Source: Kalaharituber pfeilii (lineage: Eukaryota; Ascomycota; Pezizomycetes; Pezizales; Pezizaceae). Taken from it: a DNA stretch of 64,000 nucleotides. The position numbers and the translations under genes were made by a program. This document shows positions 51,447 through 62,773 of the stretch, in pieces (position 1 is the first letter of the stretch; the number at the start of each line of letters is the position of its first letter). The notes beneath the pieces are model-generated. The model was given only the letters and a program-made list of their open reading frames with translations, was not told where the DNA came from and did no database searches. The stretch is from NCBI GenBank assembly GCA_015179045.1, contig WHUZ01000107.1, positions 1-64,000 of the forward strand, written 5' to 3'.

Positions 51447-51677
51447 AGGGTAGGCAGCGAGCGTCAGGACAAGGGTGAAGGCAGTCTCGCGTGCCGCTCA
51501 GGAGCTTAGTACAAGCAGAAGAGCATTGAGAACCTTTGAGCTAATGCAGAGGAACGTTCCAACTAAAGTAGAAGAACATTCTAGAAAAATGCGAGGGTAG
51601 TCAGGTACATGCGGGCAGTGACCAAGATGCAAGCGGCTGCTTTGCGTAAGGACTCGGGGCCGGCAGTATGAGTCGGA

Positions 51678-51738
51678 TTTTTTTTTTTTTTATTTCATTA
51701 CTCGCATGCCGCCTTGCAGGCTATGGCGAGAGATGTGG
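51678..51738 (-). mobile_element. Micro-retroposon: tail A (about 60 bp)
   Basis: T run, then ATTTCATTACTCGCATGCCGCCTTGCAGGCTATGGCGAG. The only duplication I can see is GTCGGA on both sides (51,672-51,677 and 51,739-51,744), shorter than at the other sites. The following 60 bp contain two extra GGGCT.TGGCG words, perhaps a second decayed tail. Confidence 0.65.
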
Positions 51739-52004
51739 GTCGGAGCTTCACAAACTCCTGCCACGCGGCAGGGCTTCGGGCTATGGCGAGGTTTCGGGCT
51801 GTGGCGGAAGTTGGTTTATTACAGTACTGAAATAAAAAAAAGCTGTCATATAATATTCCAACAAGCATACTACTGGAAAGGGGCATCTTCCGCATCTCTG
51901 AAGCCAACCCCAAAGGAAAGAATACTCCCATAATCTGGTCGTGGCCTTTTCACCATAGCATGCTCTTCTTTGGCTAAAAGTATCTTCATTGGCTTGTACA
52001 ACTA

Positions 52005-52060
52005 TATTTTTTATATTTTTTTTAACATGACCCCGCTTACAGCTTATGCAAGGCAGTTAG
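52005..52060 (-). mobile_element. Tail B remnant
   Basis: T-rich stretch followed by AACATGACCCCGCTTACAGCTTATGCAAGG, an imperfect inverse of tail B. Boundaries and TSD unresolved. Confidence 0.45.
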
Positions 52061-52849
52061 TGAATAAAAGTTGGATCCAAAGAAGACTAGTTGAATATTT
52101 GGTTGACTTCATTGTAAATTGATCGTAGGATTCAACTTGGGGCATAGACCCCTAGATTGCAAGAATGATATATAGATCCAGATTAATTAATCTAGATACA
52201 TAGAATACATAGATCGAGAGTATGATCCAGAGTATGATATATCCAATAGCTTGAATAGATAAGTAGGATTCATCAATTGAGTCAGGTAATGAATGAAAAA
52301 TAGCCTGGTCTTTATGAGGATTTGCAGGGCGCAGTAACCCTGCCAGTTTGATCACCCGGCTTCCAGGCAATGCTCTTTGTCCCCTTCCCCTCTCTGTCCA
52401 ATTCCGCCATCTCACCTTTATCCAAACAAATAGAAAGATATTATCTCCTTATCGTCAGTCTTCCTTATACCGCGTCTGTCCTTTTTAGGGGGAGTGGTCC
52501 CTCGCAGCCACTTCACGGCCGGCCTGAATGTTTCACGCCGGTCCAGGCCTAGATTTCTATGGCCCAGGCCGGCCAGGTCCAGGCTATGAATTGATATCAT
52601 CCAATTCTGATGGGGGCATCTAGATAGATGCAGTAATAGGGTCGTGATGGCGATCACGATTTGATCCAGACGATTTAGTTCCATCAGGATTCAGCGGGTA
52701 ATGAAAATTTTGGTCACCAGTGAGCTCAGGCGAAAGTACAGTATTTGGCCAGCAGTGCTCTGGGACGCGGAAACTTGTTTTCAACGAAAGCGAGATAGTT
52801 ATAATACCAGATAACGTGCCAGGTCTGATTATAATGCATAATTGAGATT
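52061..52849. other. Unassigned region
   Basis: No gene that I can support. GC-rich GGCCGGCC/GGCCCAGGCC words around 52,515-52,575 form inverted pairs, possibly the end of a TIR element. The minus strand has two short frames (52,415-52,152 and 52,684-52,418) without recognisable motifs. Confidence 0.35.
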
Positions 52850-53215
52850 ATTTTCTTGATGAGACTGCCCTTCGTGAAGCAGTATGATTCATTGAGTGAA
52901 TTCTCTCCGTTCCCAGGCTGTTGCAGTCATACGAGTATATCGCTTGATACGTTTTGCGGCCTTCTTTTGGTCCGTTCTTTACTTCTGCCCACAGCTACAC
53001 ACACTCCCTTCTCAACCCCTCCCACCCCCACCTCCCCGAGGCGATAAAAATAGCTACATCTTACTTTCCACCGCCGCCTTCAGACAAACGAAAATTTGCC
53101 CCCTCCCCTTACACCTTCAAAGACCCCAAAAAACTCCCCCAACATGTACCTAACACATCGCCATAGCCCACAGGGCGGTAAGCGATGAATGATAAAAAAA
53201 AAAAAAAAAAAAACA
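52850..53215 (+). mobile_element. Half-LINE remnant with tail A
   Basis: The plus strand reads PSDKRKFAPSPYTFKDPKKLPQ near 53,085-53,150, a close parallel to RKGKQPSPQDPYTLKRQL in the half-LINE at 42.1 kb. Within 15 bases it runs into tail A (CATCGCCATAGCCCACAGGGCGGTAAGCGATGAATGA) and poly(A). The rest of ORF1 is missing. Either the tail inserted here or the element is internally deleted; I see no clear TSD around the tail alone. Confidence 0.55.
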
Positions 53216-53259
53216 TCCACCACTTCCCCATTTTCTTATTGCTCGACCCACTTGTTACT

Positions 53260-53600
53260 TGAAGAATACTATAGTAAATAGCTTAGTAGGTAAGTAAGAT
53301 TATATTATAAAATTCAGTGAAGAGTTTAGTAAGCAATTCATTATATGAGCTAACTAGCAGGTTAGCAGATGATTTAGAAAGTTCAATAGATAAGTCCCTC
53401 GCCATAGCCCTTTGGGCGGCATGCGAGTACTGATATAAAAAAAAAAAAAAAAAAAAAAAAAATCAATAGATAAGTTTAGCATATACTTCTATAAGTAACT
53501 TCGCAAGTAATTTAGTAGGAGATTTAGCAGGTACTTTAGTAGGAGATTCAGTAGAAAATTTAGTAGAAGTAGTATTTGCATCAGTCTAAGTTAGTACAAG
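53260..53600. repeat. AT-rich short-period repeat (TTTAGTAGG.GAT-like)
   Basis: Loose repeats such as GATTTAGCAGGTACTTTAGTAGGAGATTCAGTAG. No coding function. Interrupted at 53,396 by a micro-retroposon. Confidence 0.55.
53396..53462 (+). mobile_element. Micro-retroposon: tail A only (67 bp)
   Basis: CCCTCGCCATAGCCC, TTT, GGGCGGCATGCGAGTACTGATAT and about 26 A. It is flanked by a perfect 13-bp duplication, TCAATAGATAAGT (53,383-53,395 and 53,463-53,475). Confidence 0.95.
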
Positions 53601-53976
53601 TCAGTTTATTGGTACAAATTTTTACTTTGAACTACGAGTGGGGTCTCTCAGAGAGCATATGTGCAAGCGGCTGAAAGAGTATGCTCAAACTCACCAGAAA
53701 AGATTCTCGCAGTCGCGATGGTGCCATTTGCTACTTCGTGACAGCACTGCAGAGCTCCTAACCCCGGTTGCAAGCTCTGCCTCAGCTCCCCCCGCATGCT
53801 CTGCCCCCTTTGCGAGCGTAGCGAGTGGGCATTCTCTCGTATTTGGTATCATATTATCTATTTAATTTGTTACTATATTTATCAATTATATATAAGTATA
53901 TTACTTCTCTTCTTCTCTATGAGTTATTGAATGATATTAGATATTACATTTAGTCACAATATGTCGTTACTTACAT

Positions 53977-54425
53977 TCAGTCCATATCATCTTGTCCTTT
54001 ATTTATGAATCTGTATAAGTCTATTTCTATTCTTGCAGTACCTTCTGCTGCTGGTGCTGGTATAGAACTCGCGTTTGTTCCCCCTTTAGCAGGTGCGGAC
54101 CCTCTCACTGCTAGCGGCCGATAAACCTCTACCTTTCGGAGGCCACTTCCGAGCTTCACTCCCTCCTTGACCAGTCTCTCTGCTTCCTGTACGTTGGTTA
54201 CCTCAAACTTGACAGCCGTGGATCCCATGCATTCGGTCCAACTCTTTCCAGCAATCTTTCCCAGAGGGTGATAGTTGTGTTCTCTGCTGCGAGGGCCTCA
54301 TGCAACTGCCTCCTATCAGAGAGCCCCTCTACAGGAGCCCCCTCCCCCCTTCTTCTCGACGCTGCCTTATACAAGGTTGGGAAAACTTTGCTCCGTCTAT
54401 TCCCTTTCCGCCCATTCTAGCATGG
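53977..54425 (-). pseudogene. LINE ORF1 fragment (RRM-like part)
   Basis: The minus frame 54,228-53,977 reads GSTAVKFEVTNVQEAERLVKEGVKLGSG, then LRKVEVYRP. This parallels RSVTFEVANAEEAERLCKERV in LINE E ORF1. Upstream to about 54,425 further ORF1-like text is readable in mixed frames. No tail or TSD found. Confidence 0.55.
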
Positions 54426-55001
54426 CCGCCAACGGGTTTGCCTCCCCGTCTTTTGCGTCCCGGGGTGCTCTCACCGCCGCCCGACCCCATGGCCATTTCT
54501 AACCCCACACTCTGCACCCCTCCCCGATGTGTGCCACCGTTTAATATATCGTTTGCATAAAATAAACGCTACAACTTCATTCCTAACTAGGGCCGTAGAA
54601 CGGTACAAACTCTTCCCAATCTTAATTGCTTCACCCACAACATTTTACATATAATCTCCTATACTCGCATGCACGACCCTGGAAGATAATACAACAAAAG
54701 CAAATAGAGCAAGCTACGTAATACTATGAAATAATAAAAAAAAAACACGGGAAAGAGAAGGAAATAAACAGAACAACCATAACTGAGTACATGCCCATGA
54801 TAAACTTCCTCTGTTGGCCTGTTCATTACTCTTAGCAACTTTACCGACCGGTGTATCTTCTCCTATGCGCTTTCCTCCCTACAGATCCAGTGATTTTGCT
54901 CGGGCATCCTATAGGAACAAAGAGAAACATTCAGTGTAATCGAGAACGAGAGCAGTTATGAAGCATTACCTACTTCGTTTGCCGCTGGGAGCATCACAAT
55001 C
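54426..55001. other. Intergenic region downstream of the HET gene
   Basis: No gene supported. Contains the presumed 3' end of the HET transcript (minus strand, just left of 55,002), but I see no certain polyadenylation signal. Confidence 0.4.
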
Positions 55002-57962
55002 TTAAAGGAAAAGAACAGGCGCGTGGATGACAGAATGAGACGTCAAATCTTGCGTATTGCTTCCTATAGACCCTGGAAGGTCTGTGACCAACGTGCGCAC
55101 CTTTCTTACTACGAAAGTCTCCACCGCTTCTTCCCTAGTTAATCCAAATACACCCATACCAATCGTTTCCAACTCTGGCGCCAATTCCGACTCCAGTTTC
55201 AAGTATCCTTCATTGTACCACGTGCCCAAACCCACCAGATTCCATTTCTCCCAGTGCTTGGCCGAGGAGGGGTGAAGGACCTCTGCCACAACTCCTGAGA
55301 TTGGGGTGGATTCACAGTCGTAGACATGTAGAATCAAGACGTAGGCCTTGCTCTTGTTAGAGTGGATATCTTGGTGTATGTGCTGAACCGAACCGTCATG
55401 ATCACACAGGTTATAAAAAAAACCCAAGTCGCCTTCCCTCGCGTTTTTCGTCACCGCCTTCAACTTGTAACTGCGGGCATCAGTGCTCCAAGTGATGCTG
55501 TTGACAAGCAGAATGCGAGTGCATGAGGGTAATAGAAGCGCGTGCGAAGCTGGATCGTATGTTCGGGCGGGAGTGGGCGCACGAGGCGAGTTAGGCCAAT
55601 TAGGCGGCCATGTCGGCCGAAGAAGTTCCAAACCAATCTCAGGGCGGGGAGTGCTGATCTCCTCCCACGTTGGAATCCAGGAGCCACTCACCACCTTGGA
55701 GCAGGTTTGCAGCGCCCTATCGTTTCGGCTGCTGGAGAAGTTGAAGAGCAGCTCCAGCTGGGCAGGAAATGGTAGATGTGCAACGAGGCGCAGCCATACA
55801 ATCTCAATGTTCTCATCCTTCTTGTATAGAGGTAACGAGGAGCATCTCATGAGGTACGCGAGGCCGGCCACTTTATCGTGATCGTTGGAGGCATCGCGGC
55901 GGGCCATTTCATTGACTAGCGTCAAGATGCTGCAAAGCCGCTGTGAGCATCGCGGCTTGGTGAACAGTGGTTGCAATAGAGGCCTGGCGCCTTTGTACAC
56001 TGAGATACCAGTGAGCCAGTACGCGAGCGCTGGGATTGTCAGGCAGAAGATGGCCCATTGGAGGAGCGCTCGGTGGTGGCTCGCCTCGACTTCCTCTCGA
56101 CCACTAGGAGCAATAGTAGGTGAGCGAATCGACGCCCAGACCAACGGGAGTAGCCGCAACCAGTGGTATACCGCTTGCATGAAGAGATGAAGGAGCCCAA
56201 TGGGACAGCTAAATGGCCACACTCGGGCCAACCGCCAACCTGCACCCTTCCAGGCAGCCTGAGTCCGAAGCAATAAGGTACCATACCTGTATAATACCAT
56301 ACCCTCCACACCGATGGGGAACCAAAACCAAGCCACGTTGTACAGCTCACCGGCAAGGCCATGAATGCCGCACCTCGCGATCACGATCCACCCCCACAGG
56401 CACAGCATGGCGATCATGGTAAGGCCAGTAATGTCTTCCCTTAGACCAACTTGCGTGTGCAGAAGCATTGGCAGCTCCACTGGAATACAAATTGCCATCC
56501 CAGAGAGCACCCGGCGCAGAGGAACCCACAGCGCCTGCAGCACGGTCGCACGCTGCTTGTGGTGCCACGCCGAGATTGTCACCATCAGGCTAAACCGCTG
56601 AAGGAACATTCTGAAGAACCTGATTCTTTCACCGTAGGCTGCAACGCTGCATTCCCGCATGAAATAGACCTTCCCCCATATTACTTGCTGCAATGATAAA
56701 TCCTGTACAACCAGGTCAGTCTCCGCAGCATCCACCATCCTGGCCAGCGGGGTGAGCACGTCCCTCATCGGTAGCTGTCTGCCCCCTACCTCCACCAGCT
56801 CCCGTCCAGGAAAAGGCATATCTAACGGTACACACGCGTTCACCATCAGGTGCTCTGCACGCGTCTCCTGCAACGTCCATGCCCGCCTCATCCAGTGCCG
56901 TTTATCATCCCAGCCGGTGAGCTTGAGCTCCCGCCCAAGCCCATTGAAATAACGCAGGACCTTGGTTGCACGGCGATAGACATTCCCGATGGTGGGTACG
57001 TCTATGGACCACTCTTCAAGCCGTAGTTGTTCATTAATTTCTCGCTCCTCCCCATCCACCCTCTCCATCGTCGCTTGACGTAGGCATAGTACATCGAGCC
57101 AGCAGTAACTGAAGCCTGCTCGCAATGCCTCCCAGCGGATCTCCTCAAATGTTGTCCCTTTCGGCAGCGGCACTGCCCACTGATAATAATTGATCGGTGT
57201 CATCCATAGCTGCATGTCTGTTGTCCAACTGTGCGAAATGGCGATAAAGCTGCTGGGCATACGTGGCGTGACAGGAGATCCATCGGTCCTCGAGAATAGC
57301 TTCACCTCAAGCACCCTATTGGAATGCAGATCCCACAGTCTCCTCGGGGGGATATTGTACGGATTTGCGATACTGAGGCCACTGTGGCCATCATTTTTTA
57401 GTGACTTCATTGAATCCCAGCTACTCGAGCAGATACTATTCAGACGAGTCAGCAGGGGAAGTCTCAAGCAAGGGTCATCCGGCATTATCTGCGCTTTGGC
57501 TTCAATCCATGAGTGCGTCTTGAGATTTGCCATCATGGTTCCTAGGTCCATTGCGCGTTCATTTCGAACATAATCAAGGAACGAAGTAGTTTTTTGTCCA
57601 GGAATCTTGACAGAGTTGCCGCTTCCAATGTAGGAATCATCCTGGCCAGGGAAAACCAACTGTGACCGCAACAATTCTATTGTAGCAATACTGCAAGGTT
57701 GGCATGCTTGGTGGGCGGATAACGGTGGGTTCGGAAACAACTTAACATAGCTTTGCTTGATATGGTCAAGGTGCGTGTACGAAACCATAATTGTCTCTGT
57801 ATGCTTTTCTTCAGCAAAGTCAACACAATCGTATAGAACGTTGCGATCCTGCAGCGCGCTCTCCAGGGTCAGGATTGACCAATACTTAGGCCTGTGCGCG
57901 TCCCATCTCGCGTCTGTCTTTCCGATCGGTCGGGTAGATGTAAAAGTAACAACTCGGGGCAT
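55002..57962 (-). CDS. HET-domain (heterokaryon incompatibility-like) protein with central membrane segments
   Basis: Single uninterrupted frame of 986 residues without introns. The HET domain spans roughly residues 235-365. FIAISHSWTTDMQLW (about 239) is its first motif, CWLDVLCLRQ (about 287) the second, and VPTIGNVYRRATKVLRYFNGLG (about 323) and RRAWTLQE (about 359) complete it. Hydrophobic stretches at about 488-503, 513-530, 540-560, 588-612 and 634-652 suggest membrane segments, unusual beside a HET domain. The C-terminal third (about 670-986) is of unknown function. HET proteins trigger non-self recognition and programmed cell death in fungi; a role here is inference. ATG at 57,962 is the first in frame. 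It lies apart from the surrounding transposons and is the best-preserved host gene in the window. Confidence 0.88.
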   Translation of the reverse strand: MPRVVTFTSTRPIGKTDARWDAHRPKYWSILTLESALQDRNVLYDCVDFAEEKHTETIMVSYTHLDHIKQSYVKLFPNPPLSAHQACQPCSIATIELLRSQLVFPGQDDSYIGSGNSVKIPGQKTTSFLDYVRNERAMDLGTMMANLKTHSWIEAKAQIMPDDPCLRLPLLTRLNSICSSSWDSMKSLKNDGHSGLSIANPYNIPPRRLWDLHSNRVLEVKLFSRTDGSPVTPRMPSSFIAISHSWTTDMQLWMTPINYYQWAVPLPKGTTFEEIRWEALRAGFSYCWLDVLCLRQATMERVDGEEREINEQLRLEEWSIDVPTIGNVYRRATKVLRYFNGLGRELKLTGWDDKRHWMRRAWTLQETRAEHLMVNACVPLDMPFPGRELVEVGGRQLPMRDVLTPLARMVDAAETDLVVQDLSLQQVIWGKVYFMRECSVAAYGERIRFFRMFLQRFSLMVTISAWHHKQRATVLQALWVPLRRVLSGMAICIPVELPMLLHTQVGLREDITGLTMIAMLCLWGWIVIARCGIHGLAGELYNVAWFWFPIGVEGMVLYRYGTLLLRTQAAWKGAGWRLARVWPFSCPIGLLHLFMQAVYHWLRLLPLVWASIRSPTIAPSGREEVEASHHRALLQWAIFCLTIPALAYWLTGISVYKGARPLLQPLFTKPRCSQRLCSILTLVNEMARRDASNDHDKVAGLAYLMRCSSLPLYKKDENIEIVWLRLVAHLPFPAQLELLFNFSSSRNDRALQTCSKVVSGSWIPTWEEISTPRPEIGLELLRPTWPPNWPNSPRAPTPARTYDPASHALLLPSCTRILLVNSITWSTDARSYKLKAVTKNAREGDLGFFYNLCDHDGSVQHIHQDIHSNKSKAYVLILHVYDCESTPISGVVAEVLHPSSAKHWEKWNLVGLGTWYNEGYLKLESELAPELETIGMGVFGLTREEAVETFVVRKVRTLVTDLPGSIGSNTQDLTSHSVIHAPVLFL

Positions 57963-58197
57963 AGATATGGTTCCGAAAGCTAGCTTGTGACTTAGAACGA
58001 AGGTTTTTTTGGATGCGAAAGTGTTTGATCTCGGAAATTACATGCTTGCTTGCCGGAATATTTATTGCGACTTTGACACCACTGCAAGGGGAAAAGCGTC
58101 CCTCCTGTTTGCAATACTATAATGTCTCATCTTATGGTGTAGTCTTAGCGGGCAAGTTTCTCAGCTGCATCCTGCGCTGGTTGTAAACGAGCATTTA

Positions 58198-58239
58198 GTT
58201 TTTTTTTTACTCGCGTGCCGCTCTAGGGGCTATGGGGAG
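58198..58239 (-). mobile_element. Micro-retroposon: tail A only (42 bp)
   Basis: Ten or so T, then ACTCGCGTGCCGCTCTAGGGGCTATGGGG. It is flanked by GAGCATTTA on both sides (58,189-58,197 and 58,240-58,248). This is among the shortest inserts, 236 bp upstream of the HET gene start. Confidence 0.9.
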
Positions 58240-58248
58240 GAGCATTTA

Positions 58249-59840
58249 ATTGACATTGCGATGATAGCTCTGCAGGGGTGAAGACATTCTCCGCAATAGT
58301 CTCAGTTGGAGGATACAGTAGCAACACGAATATGTAGCTATCCACCCTGGCCTGATCACAAGGTAACAATATTTCGCATATTCAAGATTTGAGTTCTAAA
58401 TAGTTAATCTTGGGATAACCAGACTGGAATATCCAATACAACACACTTGATGGCGGTACAAGGGAACAGGGCTCCGCTTGTGCTGAGTACATTTCCCCTT
58501 GCACGGTGGTGGCAAGCACATACAGTTACACTTGCACATGCAGCTGTCGGCTGGTTACCTTGCGACGCCTCCTTACCATAGGCTCGTAGCCTGTATGCGG
58601 AGTTGTTGATCAAAAAAACAAAACCTGCAACGAGATAGCGAGTAGCGATGAGCGGGGTTATGTGATAGTAAAAACAAAAAACAAAAGTAAAAAAAATGGC
58701 CTGATGAGCAAGAGGTTTATGGCATTGCGCCTGCATATGCAAGATTTCCAATTTAATTGGTCGTTCGGGCCCACCATTCCGCAACGAGAAGGAACCAGGC
58801 TGCCGGATGATGCTACAGCGCACAAGCCATTGGGACTCAGTAGCCTATCAAGTGACATGTGGCAAACGAGTGGGGGAATATACTCAGCCCCAGCAATATT
58901 GACCAGGGTAGCTATTTCTACATTTGCCCCAGGTGAATATTGTATCTGAGCTGCTATCTCACCAACGTTAGGATACTCAGATCCACACGTGCTATCGGAC
59001 CCTCAGTTGGGGGTTATTCCATTTTCTGTCGCTCGATATTTTCATTTTCCTTCTTCAGGCATTGTAGATCATCTCTCTGTTACATTCATTTGACTGGTTC
59101 GGAGCAGTCATTGTGCATGCGCATACCTTGCATTGGGTATGGTGCAGGAAGTTAAAAGCGGACATTGGCTGCCCACATTAGTAAGCAGCACCATATGTGT
59201 CAGTTTGCTAGTAAAAATTGTCAGCAATCGCCCCGCTTGCACGCTCGCAATCTACAGGCTACAGCTCCCCGCACTCGCACCACTCAACCGATCTTGTAGT
59301 TTCTTTATCGAGGACCTGCTGGAAAGCAACCTATTATGTGCGAAGAGTTTATTCATTCCAAGTTACATCCTCAATCTATGGTTTTCCTATTAGACCATAG
59401 TGTTGCTGCTTTACGAGGTCAGAAACGAGGAGACCTTTGGAACTCCAGGACAGTGCAAGCAATAGACCCTGCACTTAAATATCCAGCTGGGAGATGAAAA
59501 AGGACTAGTATTTCCCAGATCCGTGTGCAGGATAACTTAGCCACGGCACGTTATGTGACATGTACGTCATTGAATCGCACCCGCTGGACAGCTTCTTGTG
59601 CAATACAATGCAATTGAAAACAAAAAGAAAATCACAATCACGCTCCACCTTTTGTCAACCCAGTTCAAGCTACTCCACAGTACTTCCAGTTAGGCACATT
59701 TTCTTTCCCCGGCGTTTGTTTGTGACTGGTGTGTTATTAATACCATCTTCGTCGGGCCTTGCGCTTTTTCGGTTTTTGGGGAATCCTGTAGCAAGCGCTT
59801 GAGCCTGTATTAGCTTGCGGTCGAAAGAGTGTCAGGAAGA
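58249..59840. other. Region without recognised genes
   Basis: Only short frames occur. Near 58,625-58,690 a sequence reading AGCGAGTAGCGATGAGCGGGGTTATGTGATAG followed by an A-rich tract looks like a decayed tail B. 59,575-59,800 has no homologue that I know. Part of this interval may be the promoter region of the HET gene. Confidence 0.4.
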
Positions 59841-60684
59841 AGAATTAGGGTACTTGCTCCACAGTGGAATTTTTCTCGTACATCCACCATCCAACTCTTG
59901 GGCTGAGCGAGCTTTCATAGGAAGAGACCTCCACGATGTGCTTTTCAGCAAATCTAAATCGTACGACATAACGTGAGCAGGGAAGCATTGCACGATGTGA
60001 GAGAGAAGGATGAGGATTCACGTACGGAAATGTTGCTTCCTGGTCCAACTTTTCCAGATCTGCACCTGGGAATAGCCCTTTGCTGGCCGATTCCTCAAGA
60101 ACCCCTGAGTTCTTACCCTTTGTTTCCTCTTCACCCTCGCTCTCCCCCTCTTCATCCATCTCCTTCTGCTCCTTTTCCCTCTCCTCAGAATCTCCAATCT
60201 TCCTAATCTGTCGCACGTAATAACCCATCAATCCGGTAACCCATACAGCCTCCATTGCTCTACCGTTTTCCATAAAGGTGACATCCACATCCACCACTGC
60301 GCGCGTCACTCCCGTCTCATAGTGTCGCGGGTACCAGGTGCCGTCCATGATGAGCTGGTAGTCCTTCCACTCCTCTGTCTGCTCAATTGTAGGTTTGCCT
60401 CCGCCAGTGCCGTGAACCCATTGGTTGCGCTTGGCCCTGATAGCGAGGGCTTGGATGCCGTATGCGTCATATATGACGACCTTGCTGGAAACCTCGTGAT
60501 CTATGGTAGCGTTGCTGGCTCCAGCAGTTATGTTTTGGTCGGCCTCGGACTGACGTTGCAATTGGTTATAATACGCTTCCGCATCGGCGTTGTACTTCAT
60601 CATGAGCTCTGCCCTTGTAAGGTGGGCGTAGTTGCTGTCGTCAACTGATCGGCTGCTTGTCGGGTTGGATCCCTTGCTGCGCTT

Positions 60685-60741
60685 CTGTTGTGCTTGAAGT
60701 TAACCATGCACCGGTAAATAGCAACTATCGAGGTCCCTTAC
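60685..60741 (-). other. Probable intron of the DUF4419 gene (57 nt)
   Basis: On the minus strand it begins GTAAGG and ends CAACAG, with a TTAAC branch-point-like word 14 bases before the end. Removing it joins two open frames in phase (..ASTK then KRSKGSNP..). The intron itself carries an in-frame stop. Confidence 0.65.
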
Positions 60742-61247
60742 CTTCGTCGATGCCGGGAAAACACATGAACGCGGTTGCCACATCCCCTCATTATCAAATG
60801 GCATAAATGCTGTCACCCATCCCGTTATGTACGTCGGGCCTCCACACCGTGGATCTGGTTTCTCCGTTGTGGCTACTCTGCTCCAAAACTCTCTATTCCA
60901 CTCTTCGTCCGGCTCGTTGAAGGCACGCGCAAACCTACTTAACACCGGCTCGAGCATATGATACCACATTGTTGTCTCGATGGTATATCCCTTCAGCTTC
61001 TCAATCTTACCTAACAGCGCCACCCAATCCGACTTCTCCCCATGCAGCGTTACACTCGGAACCCGCACATGCACACTGCCATGTAGTAGCGGAAGTACTG
61101 CTTCAACACCGTCATCACTATTACCGAGCTTGCAATCCTGTCATCCAGTGTTGTGGTACTGAAGTTGGGTTGAATCCACTCTTTCAACTCCTGGTCAACA
61201 ATATTTTGATCAATGAGCTTGCACATAGCTAGCGTGAGTAACCCATA

Positions 61248-62127
61248 CTGTAGTTCACCACTTTCCCGGACACACCACTTTCCCGGACACACCACTTTCC
61301 CGGACACATTTACCACCAAAACTGCGCAACTTTCGCACTCAATATCTCAACAACCATAACAGCATTTGTGAATGCGCTTTGTATAGCTATTAGACAAACT
61401 GTAAATTCTTGCTATCTAGCACTTTTTCTTCATCAAAAATTGTGGGTGCAAAGGGATTATGGCTTGTCGCATTTTTGTTGGAAGGCTTGGCATTTATTTG
61501 TATGGGATCTCCATACAAATGTCACCGCCCCCGAATTCTGCATGCTACACATGCAATCAATTCATGAAAAAAACTCAGACACTCACATTCAATAGGATCA
61601 CTCAGTTGGAAACTATGAGCAACGTAGTTAGGTAATACCTGTAGTGGTTGTGAAATCATTCACAATATTCATATTTCCCATAGAAACCATTTGTATGAGA
61701 AACTAGATAGTTGTACACCAACTCTACAATTCAACAAATGAAAGTAAACTAAATGCAGCACCTTACTATAACTCTTCAGGTGATTCTGGACATATACTAT
61801 CATAGCTATTGTAATTAGCGTTGAAGAGTAGGACTATATTCAAGTCTTATGAACGTTTTGTATGGAGATCCCATACAAATAAATGCCAAGCCTTCCAACA
61901 AAAATGCGACAAGCCATAATCCCTTTGCACCCACAATTTTTGATGAAGAAAAAGTGCTAGATAGCAAGAATTACAGTTTGTCTAATAGCTATACAAAGCG
62001 CATTCACAAATGCTGTTATGGTTGTTGAGATATTGAGTGCGAAAGTTGCGCAGTTTTGGTGGTAAATGTGTCCGGGAAAGTGGTGTGTCCGGGAAAGTGG
62101 TGTGTCCGGGAAAGTGGTGAACTACAG
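61248..62127. mobile_element. 880-bp TA-flanked element with ~270-bp TIRs
   Basis: Both arms are nearly perfect inverted copies of about 270 bp (61,248-61,520 and 61,857-62,127). They start CTGTAGTTCACCACTTTCCCGG, followed by two further copies of the 18-bp CACTTTCCCGGACACAC unit. TA flanks both ends (61,246-61,247 and 62,128-62,129). The interior of about 335 bp has no transposase. A TA duplication fits Tc1/mariner-type elements, while the long arms with terminal direct repeats are foldback-like. It sits within the DUF4419 coding sequence, and removing it with one TA restores the frame exactly. Confidence 0.95.
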
Positions 62128-62492
62128 TAGTTCAGATTTTTCCGATCATCCTCAAAAGCTATCTGTAATGTCTTCATCTCCGGGAATCCCACAAACTTGT
62201 CTGCCAGATTGTCAGCATTGGCGTTCACAAACATCGAAAACTGTGTCAAGATCGTGATCCAGACGTCGTCAGGCCTGATTTCGAGGTGATGGTGCTGCGC
62301 ATGTGCGGTGAGCACAGCATCGATGAATCCGTTGTTGGAAGGCACGAGATTGGTGTGGGAGGCCTCTTCGGAAAGCGAGGATTGGATGACTTCTTTGCAT
62401 TCTTGGGTGGCGCGATGATTGATGGACTCCGTGTCGCGGATGTCACACCGGAAGACTATTACCTCAGCCATGGTGGTAACGTCACTTCGCAA

Positions 62493-62773
62493 TTGAGGGC
62501 ATGTCTTGGCAGTGCGCTTCCCTTTTCAATAGCCATTCTGGGGGTGACGGGAAGCCCCACGCCAACCAGTCTCACTGCATAGGGTTAGTGTAGAGACTGC
62601 CAAGCAATTTCAGTCCAAGAATTCATTCGACATAAGAAAATTCCTTTACATTGAGCAAAGGATACCAAACTCAAAGCCCGTCGCTTTCCTTCGCCATCGC
62701 CTCGGCACTCATCTATCTAGCCATCTTTATAGCTCCACCAGTGCGTCCCGCTCGTCCTCCTTTCCTGCTGGTG
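62493..62773. other. Upstream region of the DUF4419 gene
   Basis: No coding region. Bounded on the right by the poly-T of a LINE insertion, whose left TSD should lie at CTTTCCTGCTGGTG or nearby. Confidence 0.4.

Larger units (their letters stand above)
59845..62492 (-). pseudogene. DUF4419-family protein gene, split by a TIR element and frameshifted
   Basis: Minus strand. The first part (62,492-62,130) reads NNGFIDAVLTAHAQHHHLEI and RPDDVWITILTQFSMFVNA, hallmark DUF4419 text. A possible shorter start is the ATG at 62,471. The frame resumes at 61,245 with YGLLTLAMCKLIDQ, KEWIQPNFSTTT and IASSVIVMTVLKQYF, then after a one-base frameshift near 61,055 VPSVTLHGEKSDW, EPVLSRFARAFNEPD and YITGWVTAFMPFDNEG. 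A probable 57-nt intron (60,685-60,741) precedes the last exon, which contains an acidic linker and stops at 59,845. Total about 560 residues. The family is common in fungi; its biochemical function is unknown to me. Confidence 0.85.

Noticed and set aside
55057..57990. Numerous short plus-strand frames opposite the HET gene
   Set aside because: Shadows of the 986-residue frame.
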